Shown one piece after another: positions 1-10,720 of a stretch of 64,000 nt of DNA (its first letter is position 1; each line of letters opens with the position of its first letter). Source of the stretch: Cadophora sp. MPI-SDFR-AT-0126 (lineage: Eukaryota > Ascomycota > Leotiomycetes > Helotiales > Ploettnerulaceae). The notes under the pieces were generated by a model. It was given only the letters and a program-made list of their open reading frames with translations. It had not been told where the DNA came from and searched no databases. Location: contig JAGMVK010000020.1 of NCBI GenBank assembly GCA_020747065.1, forward strand, positions 372,001 to 436,000, written 5' to 3'. Both the position numbers and the translations under genes were made by a program.

Positions 1-593
1 AGACTGGTGGTGCGGAGGACGAGGCAGGTACAGCTGAGGCGAAACCTGACCAGAAGCCAGAGGGTGGAGAGCACATCAATATCAGAGTCAAGGACCAATC
101 GAATTCGGAGATCTTCTTTAAGATCAAGCCCACAACCCAGTTTAAGAAAGTCATGAATGCATACTGCCAGCGCCAAGGTCTCGACATATTGGCTGTTCGG
201 TTCCTATTCGACGGAGATCGACTTCTGGATCATGAGACCCCGGCTTCCAAGGAAATGGAAGACGGTGACTGCATCGATGTATTCCTGCAGCAACTTGGAG
301 GCGCGGCTGACGAGGGAATGGATAACGGAGAGGCTAACCCAGAAACTCAGCGGATGTCTGTCAAAGTCAAGGATGCTACCGGACACGAGGTTGAGTTCAA
401 GTGCAAGGGCACAACTGTGTTGAAGAAGCTCATGGATGCCTTCTGTCGTGAGAGAGGTCGCAAACCTGACTCGCTTAGATTCTTCACACCGACCGGCAAG
501 AGGATCTTAAACACTGACACACCTCAGTCGCTCGGTTTGGAGGATGGTGACCTCATCGATGTTCATGAGGAACAACAAGGTGGTGGAATTTGA
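1..593 (+). CDS. Tandem SUMO-domain protein (poly-SUMO-like), 5' partial
   Basis: SUMO is a ubiquitin-like modifier that is cut after Gly-Gly and joined to lysines. The frame is open from base 3 to the stop at 591-593. It holds two complete SUMO folds: one at about 63-302, with the KDQ, MNAYC.RQG and FLFDG.RL signatures and ending QQLGG, and one at about 354-587, ending QQGG followed by a Gly-Ile tail. The first visible codons read Thr-Gly-Gly, exactly what the end of another SUMO unit would give, followed by an acidic 17-residue linker like the one between the visible units. The gene therefore probably contains at least three units. SLD proteins of the Rad60/Esc2 type also carry two SUMO-like domains, but theirs are more divergent and lack Gly-Gly ends. 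Start and upstream exons lie outside the window. Confidence 0.85.
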   Translation, partial: TGGAEDEAGTAEAKPDQKPEGGEHINIRVKDQSNSEIFFKIKPTTQFKKVMNAYCQRQGLDILAVRFLFDGDRLLDHETPASKEMEDGDCIDVFLQQLGGAADEGMDNGEANPETQRMSVKVKDATGHEVEFKCKGTTVLKKLMDAFCRERGRKPDSLRFFTPTGKRILNTDTPQSLGLEDGDLIDVHEEQQGGGI

Positions 594-1180
594 AGACTTC
601 TTTTGCAAGAAACTGCCGCATGTCGATGGGCACGCAAACAATGTGAGCAGTCACCGAATCGATGATGAAGCAACGGATTCCTTACATTACTTTCGACACT
701 TTGTTTTACAAATACAGCCAGGGTGGCATGATATTACAGACAAGCATATGTGGCGAGGTCCCTTAACATCCAATCTCATACTTCATGAGGGTGTTCTTTC
801 CTTTACAGGCGCACATGGTATGGGATATCCAGATCTGCCCATGATGCCGCAGGTCCTGTGCATTGCTTTATTGAATTCGCTGCTTCCCTCTACGCATAGC
901 ACATGCGAGGAATGTAAAGTCTGCCAACATGTCTATCTTTCCTCTGACTATTACTTTATTTTATCCTTTGCGGGTGCTTCTTGATCCTTCCACCGTAACA
1001 TGCCATTAATGCCTCAAAGATATATTCATTATCGTGGCTGCACCATTGTAAGCGAGCGATCGCACGTTTCAATGGTCATCTTGCGCCTAGGCGTCCTTCG
1101 TCAAATGCTCATAGTTTTAGCTAATGTCGCACCTGGGAAACATTCAATCATTCAAGAAAAAGGATAACTATCAATTTACT
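594..1180. other. Intergenic, 3' flank of the SUMO gene
   Basis: No supported gene. A 146-codon open frame overlapping the SUMO stop (544-984) has no recognisable domain and probably lies in the 3' UTR. Confidence 0.5.
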
Positions 1181-1492
1181 CTACTTTTGCGTCTTCATAC
1201 CAACACCGGCACCCGCATCACCACCATCCTCTCTCCCCCTTTGCTCCCTCTCCCTCTCCAGCTCCTTTCTCTCCAGCTCCTCCTCCTCTCTCCGCCGCCT
1301 CCTCTGCCTCCTGTTATTCCTCTGTCTACAATCAAAACAGTAACCAGAGCCTTCCGGAGGCTCAATGAAGCAGATCAGTAAGTCCGGGCAATTTTCAGGT
1401 ATACAACCTGTGCGGGACTGGCTCTCGCAGCAGTACATGACGCCGTCGACGTGGTTGCAGATTGGGTGTCGGATGTTGGCGTGTTCGCACAT
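1181..1492 (-). CDS. Small Cys-rich / Arg-Glu-rich orphan protein
   Basis: I do not recognise this 103-residue protein. The N-terminal half has regularly spaced Cys and His residues (CEHANIRHPICNH at the start, then CC, C, C, C and YCFDC near residue 54), which suggests a small metal-binding or disulfide fold. The second half is a highly charged Arg/Glu segment (residues 60-90) likely to form a helix, followed by a Gly-rich end. There is no signal peptide, so a nuclear or cytosolic location is more likely. It begins with ATG at 1492. An additional 5' exon cannot be excluded. The layout, a Cys-motif head with a basic/acidic low-complexity tail, resembles the larger orphan at 39018-40031. The ordered Cys pattern supports a real gene; the low-complexity tail lowers confidence. 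Confidence 0.45.
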   Translation of the reverse strand: MCEHANIRHPICNHVDGVMYCCESQSRTGCIPENCPDLLICFIEPPEGSGYCFDCRQRNNRRQRRRRREEEELERKELEREREQRGREDGGDAGAGVGMKTQK

Positions 1493-2333
1493 GTCTGGGT
1501 TGTGTGATGGATATGGGGGGGCTCTTGGGTAAGGGGTGGCGTGAAGGTACGTGGAAAGTCTGGGATGATGTAGAATAGATGAGAGATGTTATGGATAAAA
1601 GATTTAGCAGGGAATGGTGATGCATTGATATACCGTTGAGAGAACAATGAGCATTACAATTGCCTTGTTAACGCCCAATTGTTCAGCTTAAGAACTAGTC
1701 TGTCGGGTCATCTTCCCTTGTATGTTGAGACAACAGCTACAAAGATTTTTTTTTTTTTTTGGCGAAGCTCGGGTTTCCTTTGTGTCCTATTTTCCTTGTT
1801 ATGCTTTCATTGCTCTCAACAAGCTGTTCCCAAACTTTGACATTCCTCGGTCTCCTCGAGTGTGGTCTCAGTGTTAGAAGGTGGGAATTCTCACTGTCAA
1901 GAGAAGCACACAGTGTTGATTGTCTGGGTCTCCATGAACTGAATAATAACTTTTGCCAATGCCGTTGACTATTTTCTACCTTTCTATCCGTTGCGATCTA
2001 AATACCTTCACCGAGGTACTATGCACTCTCCGTATCGATTCTATTTCGCTACAGTCTATGTCCCCCGAGCATCTTATTGTCGCTCTTGGTGGTTGCTTCT
2101 GCCCCTGTCTCCTAATGAAGCCCGAATCTTGTCTTTGGATCTCGCCACCATAGCTGCCGTTGAGCCTACTCGCCCTGGCCTCCCTCTAGGCCGAGCATGA
2201 CCCATCCCATGGTCTAAATTTTTCTCTCTCTATGTCTGTTGCTGCAGGAAGGAGCTCTATGCTTCGGAGCAACATCCTCAATGGCTGGACCAGCCTCATC
2301 CCGCTCCAGCCCTGAGATCACCTGACGTTCTGC
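1493..2333. other. Intergenic with a T15 tract
   Basis: No supported gene. It contains a run of 15 T at 1746-1760 and pyrimidine-rich sequence. Short open frames on the plus strand (1759-2200) show no domain or start context. Confidence 0.5.
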
Positions 2334-3707
2334 TCAAGGCCACAAGCACGCAGCATATTCCGGATATCCCCTGATTCTCCCATATATCTGACTCAGCTCA
2401 TCGCTCAACATCTGTGGGCCATCCAAATGATTCCTTGACTTCGCTAAAGTGTGCCGCTTCAGCGCAATATTCCATGCAAAACTCGAATGGCCGACTCCTG
2501 CAAAATCTGCCGCTTTTTGCATCACTAGGAAGTCAACCAATGCTTGTTGGTCCCATGCCAACTTGTTCAGCTCGTCCAGATCCGGTCCCGTCAACAGCTC
2601 GAATTTTGTCGTGACTGTCATGTTGATGGCTGCTGCGTCTGTGGAGAACTTGGCGACTTCGGCGAGGTCACCGGACGCAACGTAGATCACAGCGGGAGAA
2701 GATCGTGGTGCCTGCTCGAGGTAGAGTTTCGCCTGGGTGTCGTATCGAGAGTATTCCCAGTCATTCACAGGCCAGCCTTCCGCGGCGTCTTTCTCGGTGC
2801 GTAGATGAATCCCGAAGTAAGAATTCTGGATAATCGATTTGGAGAGGTCGCTCTCAAAACTGTACTTTTCGGATAGAGTCCGAAGAGTCTTGGTTGCCAG
2901 CACTCGGACGTCAGACCGAACTTTGAGTAGGCCACCGAAGGAGAGAGCGAATCCTTCACCGTCCGAATAGATGGGATATTTGAGGTAGGATCGCCCTAGT
3001 TCAATGACATAGGGTGCGTCGGGGTTGATTTTGGGATACTGCTCTAACCATCCATAGAACAGTGCCCGCCAATTTCCAGGCTCTCTAAGACCAGTCGCTG
3101 GGATACGATCTTTCACCAGCTCTTCCGGCACAATGGAGAGAGCAGGAGGTGCAAGTTCGTAATGTTGCACTTCAGCCACAGTCGGGAGGACTCTTAGAGA
3201 TGGACATGAGAGCCTCAAGGAGTCAACGAAATGCTGAGTGTCGAACATAAAACCCATTTTGGTGTTTACGCCTGTTCGGATAAGAGAAATATCATCGGTA
3301 TCTCTCACCACAATAGTCGGCACCACCAACCCCGCTCCAGCTGAAATGGCATACCGGACACAGTTTAGTATCGAGTTCCGAATGTTGCCTACACCTCCGA
3401 CAGATGCATCGCATCTAAAGACTATGGTCTGGTTCCATTGAGCTTCGTCACAGAGGCTCTTGATGGACTCGGATTCGATTGGCGCGAAGTCAAAGGCGTC
3501 AGCTACCTCGAGGACCGTTGTTGGCGAAGGGAAATTCGACACAGGTCTGTTTGAGTATATGTTCCATGAGGCGTGACTCGGAAAGTGGTATGGTCGATCC
3601 AAGGCCACCCATGTCCACAAAGCTGCTAAAACAATGGCTGCCAGAACAGCGTATCTCCGAGGCACCCAAGGGGTTAATTGGAGCGACATATCAAAACATT
3701 TAAACAT
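2334..3707 (-). CDS. O-fucosyltransferase-like type II membrane protein
   Basis: This single-exon protein of 457 residues starts at the ATG at 3707; a second ATG at 3689 gives a shorter cytosolic tail. Residues about 19-37 form one hydrophobic helix behind a basic tail, the layout of a Golgi type II protein. The motif HLRTEKDA at about 301-308 is the His-x-Arg signature of GDP-fucose O-fucosyltransferase-like folds, where the Arg contacts the nucleotide sugar. A Gly-rich segment (VGGVGNIRNSILNCVRYA, near 103-120) matches the N-terminal nucleotide-sugar motif of the family. Fungal members of this group are uncharacterised, and from memory some carry an unrelated 'alternative oxidase' label. 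The donor and acceptor are not known. It stands alone, convergent with nothing obvious. Confidence 0.7.
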   Translation of the reverse strand: MFKCFDMSLQLTPWVPRRYAVLAAIVLAALWTWVALDRPYHFPSHASWNIYSNRPVSNFPSPTTVLEVADAFDFAPIESESIKSLCDEAQWNQTIVFRCDASVGGVGNIRNSILNCVRYAISAGAGLVVPTIVVRDTDDISLIRTGVNTKMGFMFDTQHFVDSLRLSCPSLRVLPTVAEVQHYELAPPALSIVPEELVKDRIPATGLREPGNWRALFYGWLEQYPKINPDAPYVIELGRSYLKYPIYSDGEGFALSFGGLLKVRSDVRVLATKTLRTLSEKYSFESDLSKSIIQNSYFGIHLRTEKDAAEGWPVNDWEYSRYDTQAKLYLEQAPRSSPAVIYVASGDLAEVAKFSTDAAAINMTVTTKFELLTGPDLDELNKLAWDQQALVDFLVMQKAADFAGVGHSSFAWNIALKRHTLAKSRNHLDGPQMLSDELSQIYGRIRGYPEYAACLWP

Positions 3708-4101
3708 CAAAAGATCAGGTACGAAAGGGCAAGTCCCCGTTCGTCGATTTCATCAAAGACGGATGAAATGTCGTTGATATTTTAGGTTTGGATTATGTCA
3801 CTTTAACAATCCTCAGCTGAATAGAAGAGGCTAGCGCTCGCCTCAGGATTTCAGGGGTAGACAGCCAATCAGCTGGGGGTTTGTTGATAACGGACAAACC
3901 CAGCCAACCAAATATCCAATGCTTACATGTAAGCCCTCGAGGCTGTACAAGGTCGGGAACAATGAGACAAAAGTAAGCAACGCGAGTCTGGAACATGCGG
4001 CCCAACCGAGTCTTGCGCTATTTTTCTTGTTAAAAAAGCAAAAAACACTTCAAATCCAACCCCCAAACAGTTTCAATGTGATATAAAGTAACCGTCGACC
4101 G
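3708..4101. other. Intergenic
   Basis: Promoter side of the O-fucosyltransferase-like gene and 3' flank of the PTH11-like gene. No gene or motif seen. Confidence 0.5.
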
Positions 4102-5483
4102 TCAATCAGCAAACTGAGTCTGCACCGTCGTCTTCCTGATGCCCCACGCCATTTCCTCATCACTATCCAAATACGTTAACCCAGTTTGACTCGTGTTCCG
4201 CGCTCTCCTACTATCTCCTCCACGCCCCCTCTCTTTTCCGAAACTCTGCCTCCCCGGCGCCCCTTGAATCGGCAGCTTCTGATCATTCTGTCCCCTTTCT
4301 GCATCCACATCAGCACTACTCTCAATAACAGTCTTTACACCTTGATTCATTCCGATGTCATTCCTAAGACCGAAACTCTCATTTCCCCCTCGAGAGTCGG
4401 ATCTAATGTAGCTAAGACGACCAGATGAAGTCCAGCGATTGGAAGATGATTTGCCACGACTAGATGAGCCGCCAAAGAGTTTAGAGCGGAGAAAGAAGGA
4501 GCGAAAGAGAGGTCGGAGAGTGGCGAATGAGCAGGCTGCTAGACCAATACCGGTTTCAGCTGTCGACCAGATTGCTACATCTGTTGTTGCATATAGAAAG
4601 TCGGCTTGGTTGGCGAGATCTTTGACGTATGGGATGCGAATGATTGTTGCTATTGAAGCTCTGCAGATAGATCTGTTAGCGCGTGAGGCAAGTGGTAAGG
4701 GAGAAATGAGGGAAAGAGAAAGACCTACAATGCTGCCAAAGCAAGAATGAGAGATAGGCCTAGCTTAGTTCTGATGTTCATCTGGAGGTTCCAGACAATA
4801 AACATGGGGATGATGGCAAGTGTCCAATCAGTCCAACAGGAGATAGCGGAGTAAGCGTAGGTAGCGTTGACGGTAATAGTTGGGTCTATGCACGTTCCCT
4901 TTCCTCCGGTAAATCGTGTCCAGAAGTAGTTGGACGGTCGACACTGAAGGACGAAGAGGAAGAAGTAGAAGGCGCCGTACACTTCGAAGACGATGACGAC
5001 AGTCCAGATTATTATCTTGTGCTTTTTGGCTACCGCTATACGAATGAGCATAACACCGATGGACAACTTAAGGGCTATGTTGGAGAGAACGTATACTGGT
5101 TCGCATGCCCACCACCACTTGAACGTGTCAATATGAGTGTATCGGAGGACAGAATAGGACATACCTTCAATCCTACAGGGATCTCTGTGGGCGGGAGGCT
5201 CGTGGCATGCTGTCCGGTGCCATGGTGGACACCGCTGATGGCAAAGGCGCAGAAGAAAACGAAGCAAATCTGGATGACTATCAGCTGGGATGCATCACAT
5301 AAATTGAATCCGAAGGAACCATACCCAAGCCAGTAGCGCAGACCAATCATCAAGCCCGAAGCTCTTGACAACTACTGCCCGACAATAACATCTCAGAGCA
5401 ATAGCAATGGTACTCAGTGAAAGAAACAACCCAGCGACTCCCAGTACTTGAGGTCCGCGATCAGTAATTGGAATTGCCGTCAT
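4102..5483 (-). CDS. PTH11-like integral membrane protein (fungal rhodopsin-fold)
   Basis: Seven-helix membrane protein of the fungal PTH11/CFEM-less 'rhodopsin domain' family; some members act as plasma-membrane sensors. The model starts at the ATG at 5483 (MTAIPITDRG). Three introns join the frames: about 5270-5326 (LLAW to QICFVFF), about 5117-5163 (GLK to WWWACEPVYVLSNIALK) and one near 4670-4726 (LALAAL to ASIATIIRIPYV). Family hallmarks are DDW at the second helix, GTGQHATSLPP in the first extracellular loop, an SIGVMLIRI helix, CRP..YFWTRF before a conserved Cys loop (GTCID), and LPFF-type LRPLFRSFF before a long hydrophilic C-terminal tail rich in Ser, Arg and Asp. The exact ligand is unknown. 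Neighbouring genes give no hint of pathway. Confidence 0.8.
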
Positions 5484-8400
5484 GTTGACGAACGAACGCA
5501 AACAAACCGCCAGTTGACTGACTCAGAGGTGGAGAACTGAAATTCTCATATTTGACTTCGCGGAGAGACAGCATTTCTTATAGAGAACGCCAACCTGCTC
5601 CATCAGGAAGACTTGCCTCTGGCGGTTCTTTCCCGCATTTCCGACATTGGCCTTAGCGAGCGCTGACGATGGTAGTCTGGCAGATCTGTGATATCTTTCT
5701 GGGGCTTGTGCATGCAACCTTTCGCTTGAAGTTCGAAACAGGGACGAACATCGGCATTTCGAAGTGACTGGACCTTCAAGAATTCTGGCCCTGACATCGG
5801 CTAGCAAGCCACCGTCGGGAGTTGTCTGAATAAGAGACCATGAAATCGGCTATAAGATCGAGCAGATAAGGGACCTTCACCATTTTGCCACATTTTATCA
5901 TGGCAAGTTTTGCGAGGCGAGTATGTGATGACCTGAGTGGATGCAAGGGGGAATGGAGGTGATGGTGGTCAAAGCGGGTAATCGAGCATGTGCCTTACAG
6001 AGAATGCGACTGGGAAATGTGAGATCACGAGAATGCATCCGTGGATAAGCAGAGCGCGGCACTTGGAGAAGGGAGAGGAATACTCCTTCAGATTTCATTT
6101 CGTGTTAGGTACATATCAATCCCTCTGCATTTTCACGAACTCTGTATAGTCGTTCTCGCAAAGGTATGACGAGACCGTGGGAAGAATTGATGGATAGTTT
6201 GGAGAGTGTACGCACCTTTCTCGATCTATTGCATTACTGCTAGAGATATCCCGTGGGCTCTCCTGTTGATCTACTTTCGATGTTATTACATCACGCTAAT
6301 GCACCCCTTTACACATACTTCTTAGACGTTCGGCGTCATCTCGGATTACCTCGCAAAAAGCTTTGATCAAGGCTACGGAGTAGAGGGATAATGGAGAAGA
6401 GCGGATCCGGGGTACTAGGTACTAGGTTCTAGATTTGGGTTCTAGTATACGGAGAGGCAGGACAAATGGTGATTAGCTTCGGCTGGGCCTGCTTTAGAAG
6501 ATGTTCGCACAGACCACGTAAACGGTGCACAACCGGTTAAATCAAATACCGAACAGAAAAAGTCCCGTCACATCTTAGCCTCAAGGGTTTAGCAGCCGAG
6601 GTTCTCCTGAATGTTGGGAAGACAGGTGAATTGTCACATATACTTACGGAGGTACCGCATTCAAGTGTAGTATATGGGGTCTCCAGGAGGATTTCCCACA
6701 AAGGCAGCACCTGGCTTGAGCGAGTAATCACGAAGACGGAGGTCTAGCTCAGGGGCCATCATAACAAAAAAGTTGCCTTGGGAAGAAAAGGGCAAACTCT
6801 AACAAGACTCTAGTAAGGGCGCCCTGTAGACCCACATACCACACTTACTGTAACGGCTGTACCTCCGTACTTAGGGGGTGGACACATGAATTGCACTGCC
6901 GACTGTGAGTGACGCGGCGCCTGGAAGCAGGTCAGCAAATCAGATGCTAAGAATCATTCCCTTTCCAGGTTAATACGTAGCAACAGAGGAGTGCTTGATG
7001 GCGATAGACCTTACAATCAAACCAATTGTATTCTTTCAAGCACGTGGTGAGACCATGCAAAGCCCCAGGGACGGGGAGGACTCGGATTTCGCAGCGACAT
7101 AGCACAGGATATTATCACACATATCCTACCTAACACATTCTTTTCTCCTCCTTCTTGCACATAATTCGTACTCCTCAGATATGTGATGTCTTTCGATTTG
7201 ATCGATTTGTTGTTCCTTTATCCGGGAAAATCTCTGGTGGATTACTCTATGCTACCCTCTTCTCGTGTGGTTAGGGGGAGCACAGCACTACAGGCTGTGC
7301 TACCTGTAGGAAGCGCTAAGTCGTCCCGCGTAGCGGGGTTTGTGGTCGAAATTTAGTGATGCTCGCTTAATTTAGTCGCTGCGTCAGGTTGTGTTCTGAG
7401 TTGCATTTACTCTGTACACGGGCTATTAAAACATTGCGTCTTTGCATTGTGCTCTAGTTGGCCACAACCGCACACGGCAGTACAGCTCCTTACTTGTTTA
7501 AAGGGGCCTGAAAATCTCTTGTGTATCGTATATCGATGTGTAGGGCTTTGTAATTGTAAAGGGGTGAGGGCTGTGTACATATTCTTGGTCATGATAAAGC
7601 TTTATTTTGCGTTCCCTTGCCTTTTAATCATTCCTAGCCCAAACGTGCAACCTTAGTCCTGTTCTCTATCTCCCTTCTTGATTGTTTTCGATATGTGCTC
7701 CTCGAGCCTCTTTTGGAATGGGGGTTTCTCAACGGCCAGTTTTCTTGTATGGTACGCGCTTTACTCAGTGAACTGACTATCGAGCCTTCCCCAGCCAGGG
7801 GAAGGATAATTATTGGTTTGTCAATGGCTAGATTTGCTCCATTCCAATCCACTGAATCAAGGAAGTGGTCGATTTATGCCTCTTACAGTAGCCGACCACA
7901 AAACTGGGTTCTTAATGGACGATTAAGCATTTGGCAGGTCCGGTTCGGACTTTTGAACGCTGACCGAGGCTGTCGGATAGGTTGTGCGCACGATAAAAGG
8001 CAGTGGAACCTTCTCCGTCTTCAAGTGCTCTGTTGAAATGTGGTTTCGTGGTAACAAAGTTTCGAGCCCCTCCGCTTCGGCTAACCCCTGGGACCGTCGG
8101 ACGGACCAATGGCCGGAGATGGAATAAGGCCGGTGACAAGAGTCGAGATGGGGCAGACCCGTTATTCGGACATTACAGTTGGACCAAGCTCATGCGCGAA
8201 ATACTCCGAATATGGCTGCCATACCGGTACTCTTCCCCCCAAAATAATGGCAAGCGAGCTACATCAACTAGACCTTCCGCATTAGGAAAGGAGTCGGCTT
8301 TGGGGGCCTGGAAGCGGGGGATCATGCTGTGAAAGTACATGATTTGAAATGTCAGTAACTCATTATTGCCACTTCCGACGCATGAGCAAGGAGGTAACTG

Positions 8401-8541
8401 CTATGTGGATATTGAGCTGGATCTCTGGATGTTTATATCATGGCGACAACTCTCTCAAGCTTCTAAATTGCTTTGTGTATCCCTTTCGCGAAGCAGCACT
8501 GTAAGATAATAGCCTGATCCAAAGCACCAGGATAGATCATT
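5484..8541. other. 3 kb stretch without a supported gene
   Basis: Only short open frames without domains are seen on either strand. There is a short duplicated motif (ggtactaggtactaggttct) near 6411-6430. I see no transposon termini or RNA gene. Confidence 0.5.
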
Positions 8542-10720
8542 ATGCTGGGTCTAAAACCCCTCAACGTTCTGGCCATGCTCGCGGCCTTGGTCACTGCATC
8601 TGTTGCTGTACCGTAAGATAATCCATCTTTCAGGTTAAAAAAGTTATACTAAATCCTCATATAGTGTTAAGGAGGAGCGTCAAACAACAGTTACCGAACT
8701 TGAAAGCTATGACTATATAGTTGTGGGATCTGGCGCTGGCGGAGGGCCTCTTGCTGCTAGTATGTAACTCTTTCGAGTCCTTTCTCTTCTGCCGGAACGT
8801 CTTGGGATCCTTGCGATATTGGAATAAACGCTTCCGACCACTTCATCAATAGGTCGCTGACTAAATCGTCATCTAGGACTTGCCATCAATGGCCAGAAAG
8901 TTCTCCTTCTCGAGGCTGGAGACGATCAGGGTGAAACTCCTCAGGAATCGATCCCGGCGTTTTACCCCGCTGCCAGTGAATATGCACCAATGTCATGGGA
9001 TTTCTTCGTCAGACATTACCCTGATGATGCTCGAGAGGCATTGAACCAGAAAGCCACTTATACGACACCAGAAGGGGAAACATATATCGGCCTAGATCCC
9101 CCGGCTGGGTCTACTTTGAAAGGTATTTGGTACCCACGTACCGGTACCTTAGGTGGCTGTGCCGCTCACAATGCCATGATTACGGTCTATCCCCACGACA
9201 AGGATTGGTCTCTCATCCAAAGCCTGACCGGTGACTCTTCGTGGGCTCCAGAAAATATGCGACAATACTTTGAGCGCCTCGAAAGAAATACATATTTAGA
9301 TCCTACGAATAGTGCTGCTAAGGGCCACGGTTTCGATGGATGGCTCGGCACAGATGAGGCAAGCCTTGCCCTGATTGCGGATGACTCTCAAACGCTTGCA
9401 ATGGTTGCAGCAGCCAACAGTTTTGAGGGTACTAACCCAACTGCCAACGTTACCGATGCTGAAAGTCTGGCGGCTATTTTCCCTCTCGACCTCAACACAG
9501 CCTATCCCAACCGCGATTCCACCGAAGGCCTGTACCGTATTCCGCTGCACGTCTCGGATGGCAGGCGAAGCAGCCCCCGCGATTTTCTGCTCGCAACTGC
9601 CAACGCTCTGAACCCAGATGGCTCCAAGAAGTACCAGCTCGATATTCGCACCCACTCATTTGTCACCAAGGTGCGATTCGAAGAGAAACCTGGAGCAGTT
9701 CCAAGGGCAGTTGGTGTCGACTTTCTCACTGGCGAAAGCCTCTACGCCGCTGATCCTCGTAACACAGGTAACAATACTGGACTTCCAGGCACTGTGAACG
9801 CGACCCGTGAGGTTATTATCTCAGCTGGTGTCTTTAACACCCCGCAGATCTTGAAGCTCAGTGGCGTGGGACCAAAGGCTGAATTAGAGAAATTCAATAT
9901 CTCTGTTGTTGTCGACCTCCCAGGTGTGGGCACCAATCTGCAGGATCACTATGAAATTAGCACAGTTTTGAAGTTCGAGACCGACTTCGAATTACTAGAA
10001 GGCTGCACTTTCCTGTCCACAGGCCCGACTGACCCTTGCTACGTACAATACACTACCAACGCCACTGAGAAAGGCCCGTATGCCACCAACCTCCTGCCTA
10101 ATGCAGTCCTGCTCAAGTCCAGTGTCGCCGGTTCTGACCGCGACATGTTCATCTTCGGAGGACCAGTCATGTTCAGGGGTTACTTCCAAGGCTATACAAA
10201 TGCTGCTATTGCCGACACGAAGCACTGGAGTTGGGTCACTCTTCAGGCACATCAGAAAAATCATGCTGGAACTGTCGCCTTAAAGTCAGCAAATCCCCTA
10301 GATGTCCCTAGTATCAACTTCAATTACTTCGATGCTGGAACTACCGCTGGCGGCGCCGACATACACGATCTCCAACCCATGGTCGAAGGAATCAACTGGT
10401 CTCGCAAGGTATCGGAGTCTGTCTCCGGAAAATATTCATTCACCGAGGAGCAGCCAGGAGCAGATATCACTACTAACGAGCAAATCCAAGATTTCGTTAA
10501 GAATCAGGCATGGGGTCATCATGCTTCTTGCACTGCTCCCATTGGTGCTGACAGTGATCCTCTTGCTGTTCTCGACTCACACTTCCGCGTTCGCGGCGTC
10601 GAGGGCCTTCGCGTTGTTGATGCATCTGTTTTCCCAAAGATTCCAGGGTTCTTTCCAGTTGCTGCGATTTTTATGATCGGTGAGAAGGCGGCCGACGTTA
10701 TTATTGCTGATAACGCATAG
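8542..10720 (+). CDS. Secreted GMC-family FAD oxidoreductase
   Basis: GMC flavoenzymes (CAZy AA3-like) oxidise alcohols or sugars using FAD. Three exons (8542-8612, 8665-8759, 8877-10720) give 669 residues. The N-terminus is a hydrophobic signal peptide ending near VTASVAVP. The FAD-binding DYIVVGSGAGGGPLAARL follows, then LLLEAGD, the GTLGGCAAHNAM active-site loop, and the second GMC signature (VIISAGVFNTPQILKLSGVG). The catalytic His lies in GHHASCTAPIG near the C-terminus. The second usual His/Asn of the pair appears absent: the segment reads SVFPKIPGFFPVAAIF, with Phe where His or Asn is expected by my alignment. This pattern occurs in an ascomycete subgroup of unknown substrate. Several N-glycosylation sequons (NAT, NVT, NTT-like) fit secretion. 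Confidence 0.88.

Noticed and set aside
544..984. 146-codon plus frame overlapping the SUMO stop
   Set aside because: No domain, starts inside the SUMO gene in another frame, and lies where a 3' UTR is expected.
1759..2200. Short plus frames after the T15 tract
   Set aside because: No signal peptide that fits a clean start, no domain, mutually overlapping frames.
4439..4750. 103-codon plus frame
   Set aside because: Antisense shadow of the PTH11-like last exon, which continues in frame on minus.
5523..8332. Several 60-110 codon frames in the gene-poor stretch
   Set aside because: None has a recognisable motif, and lengths are within chance for this base composition.
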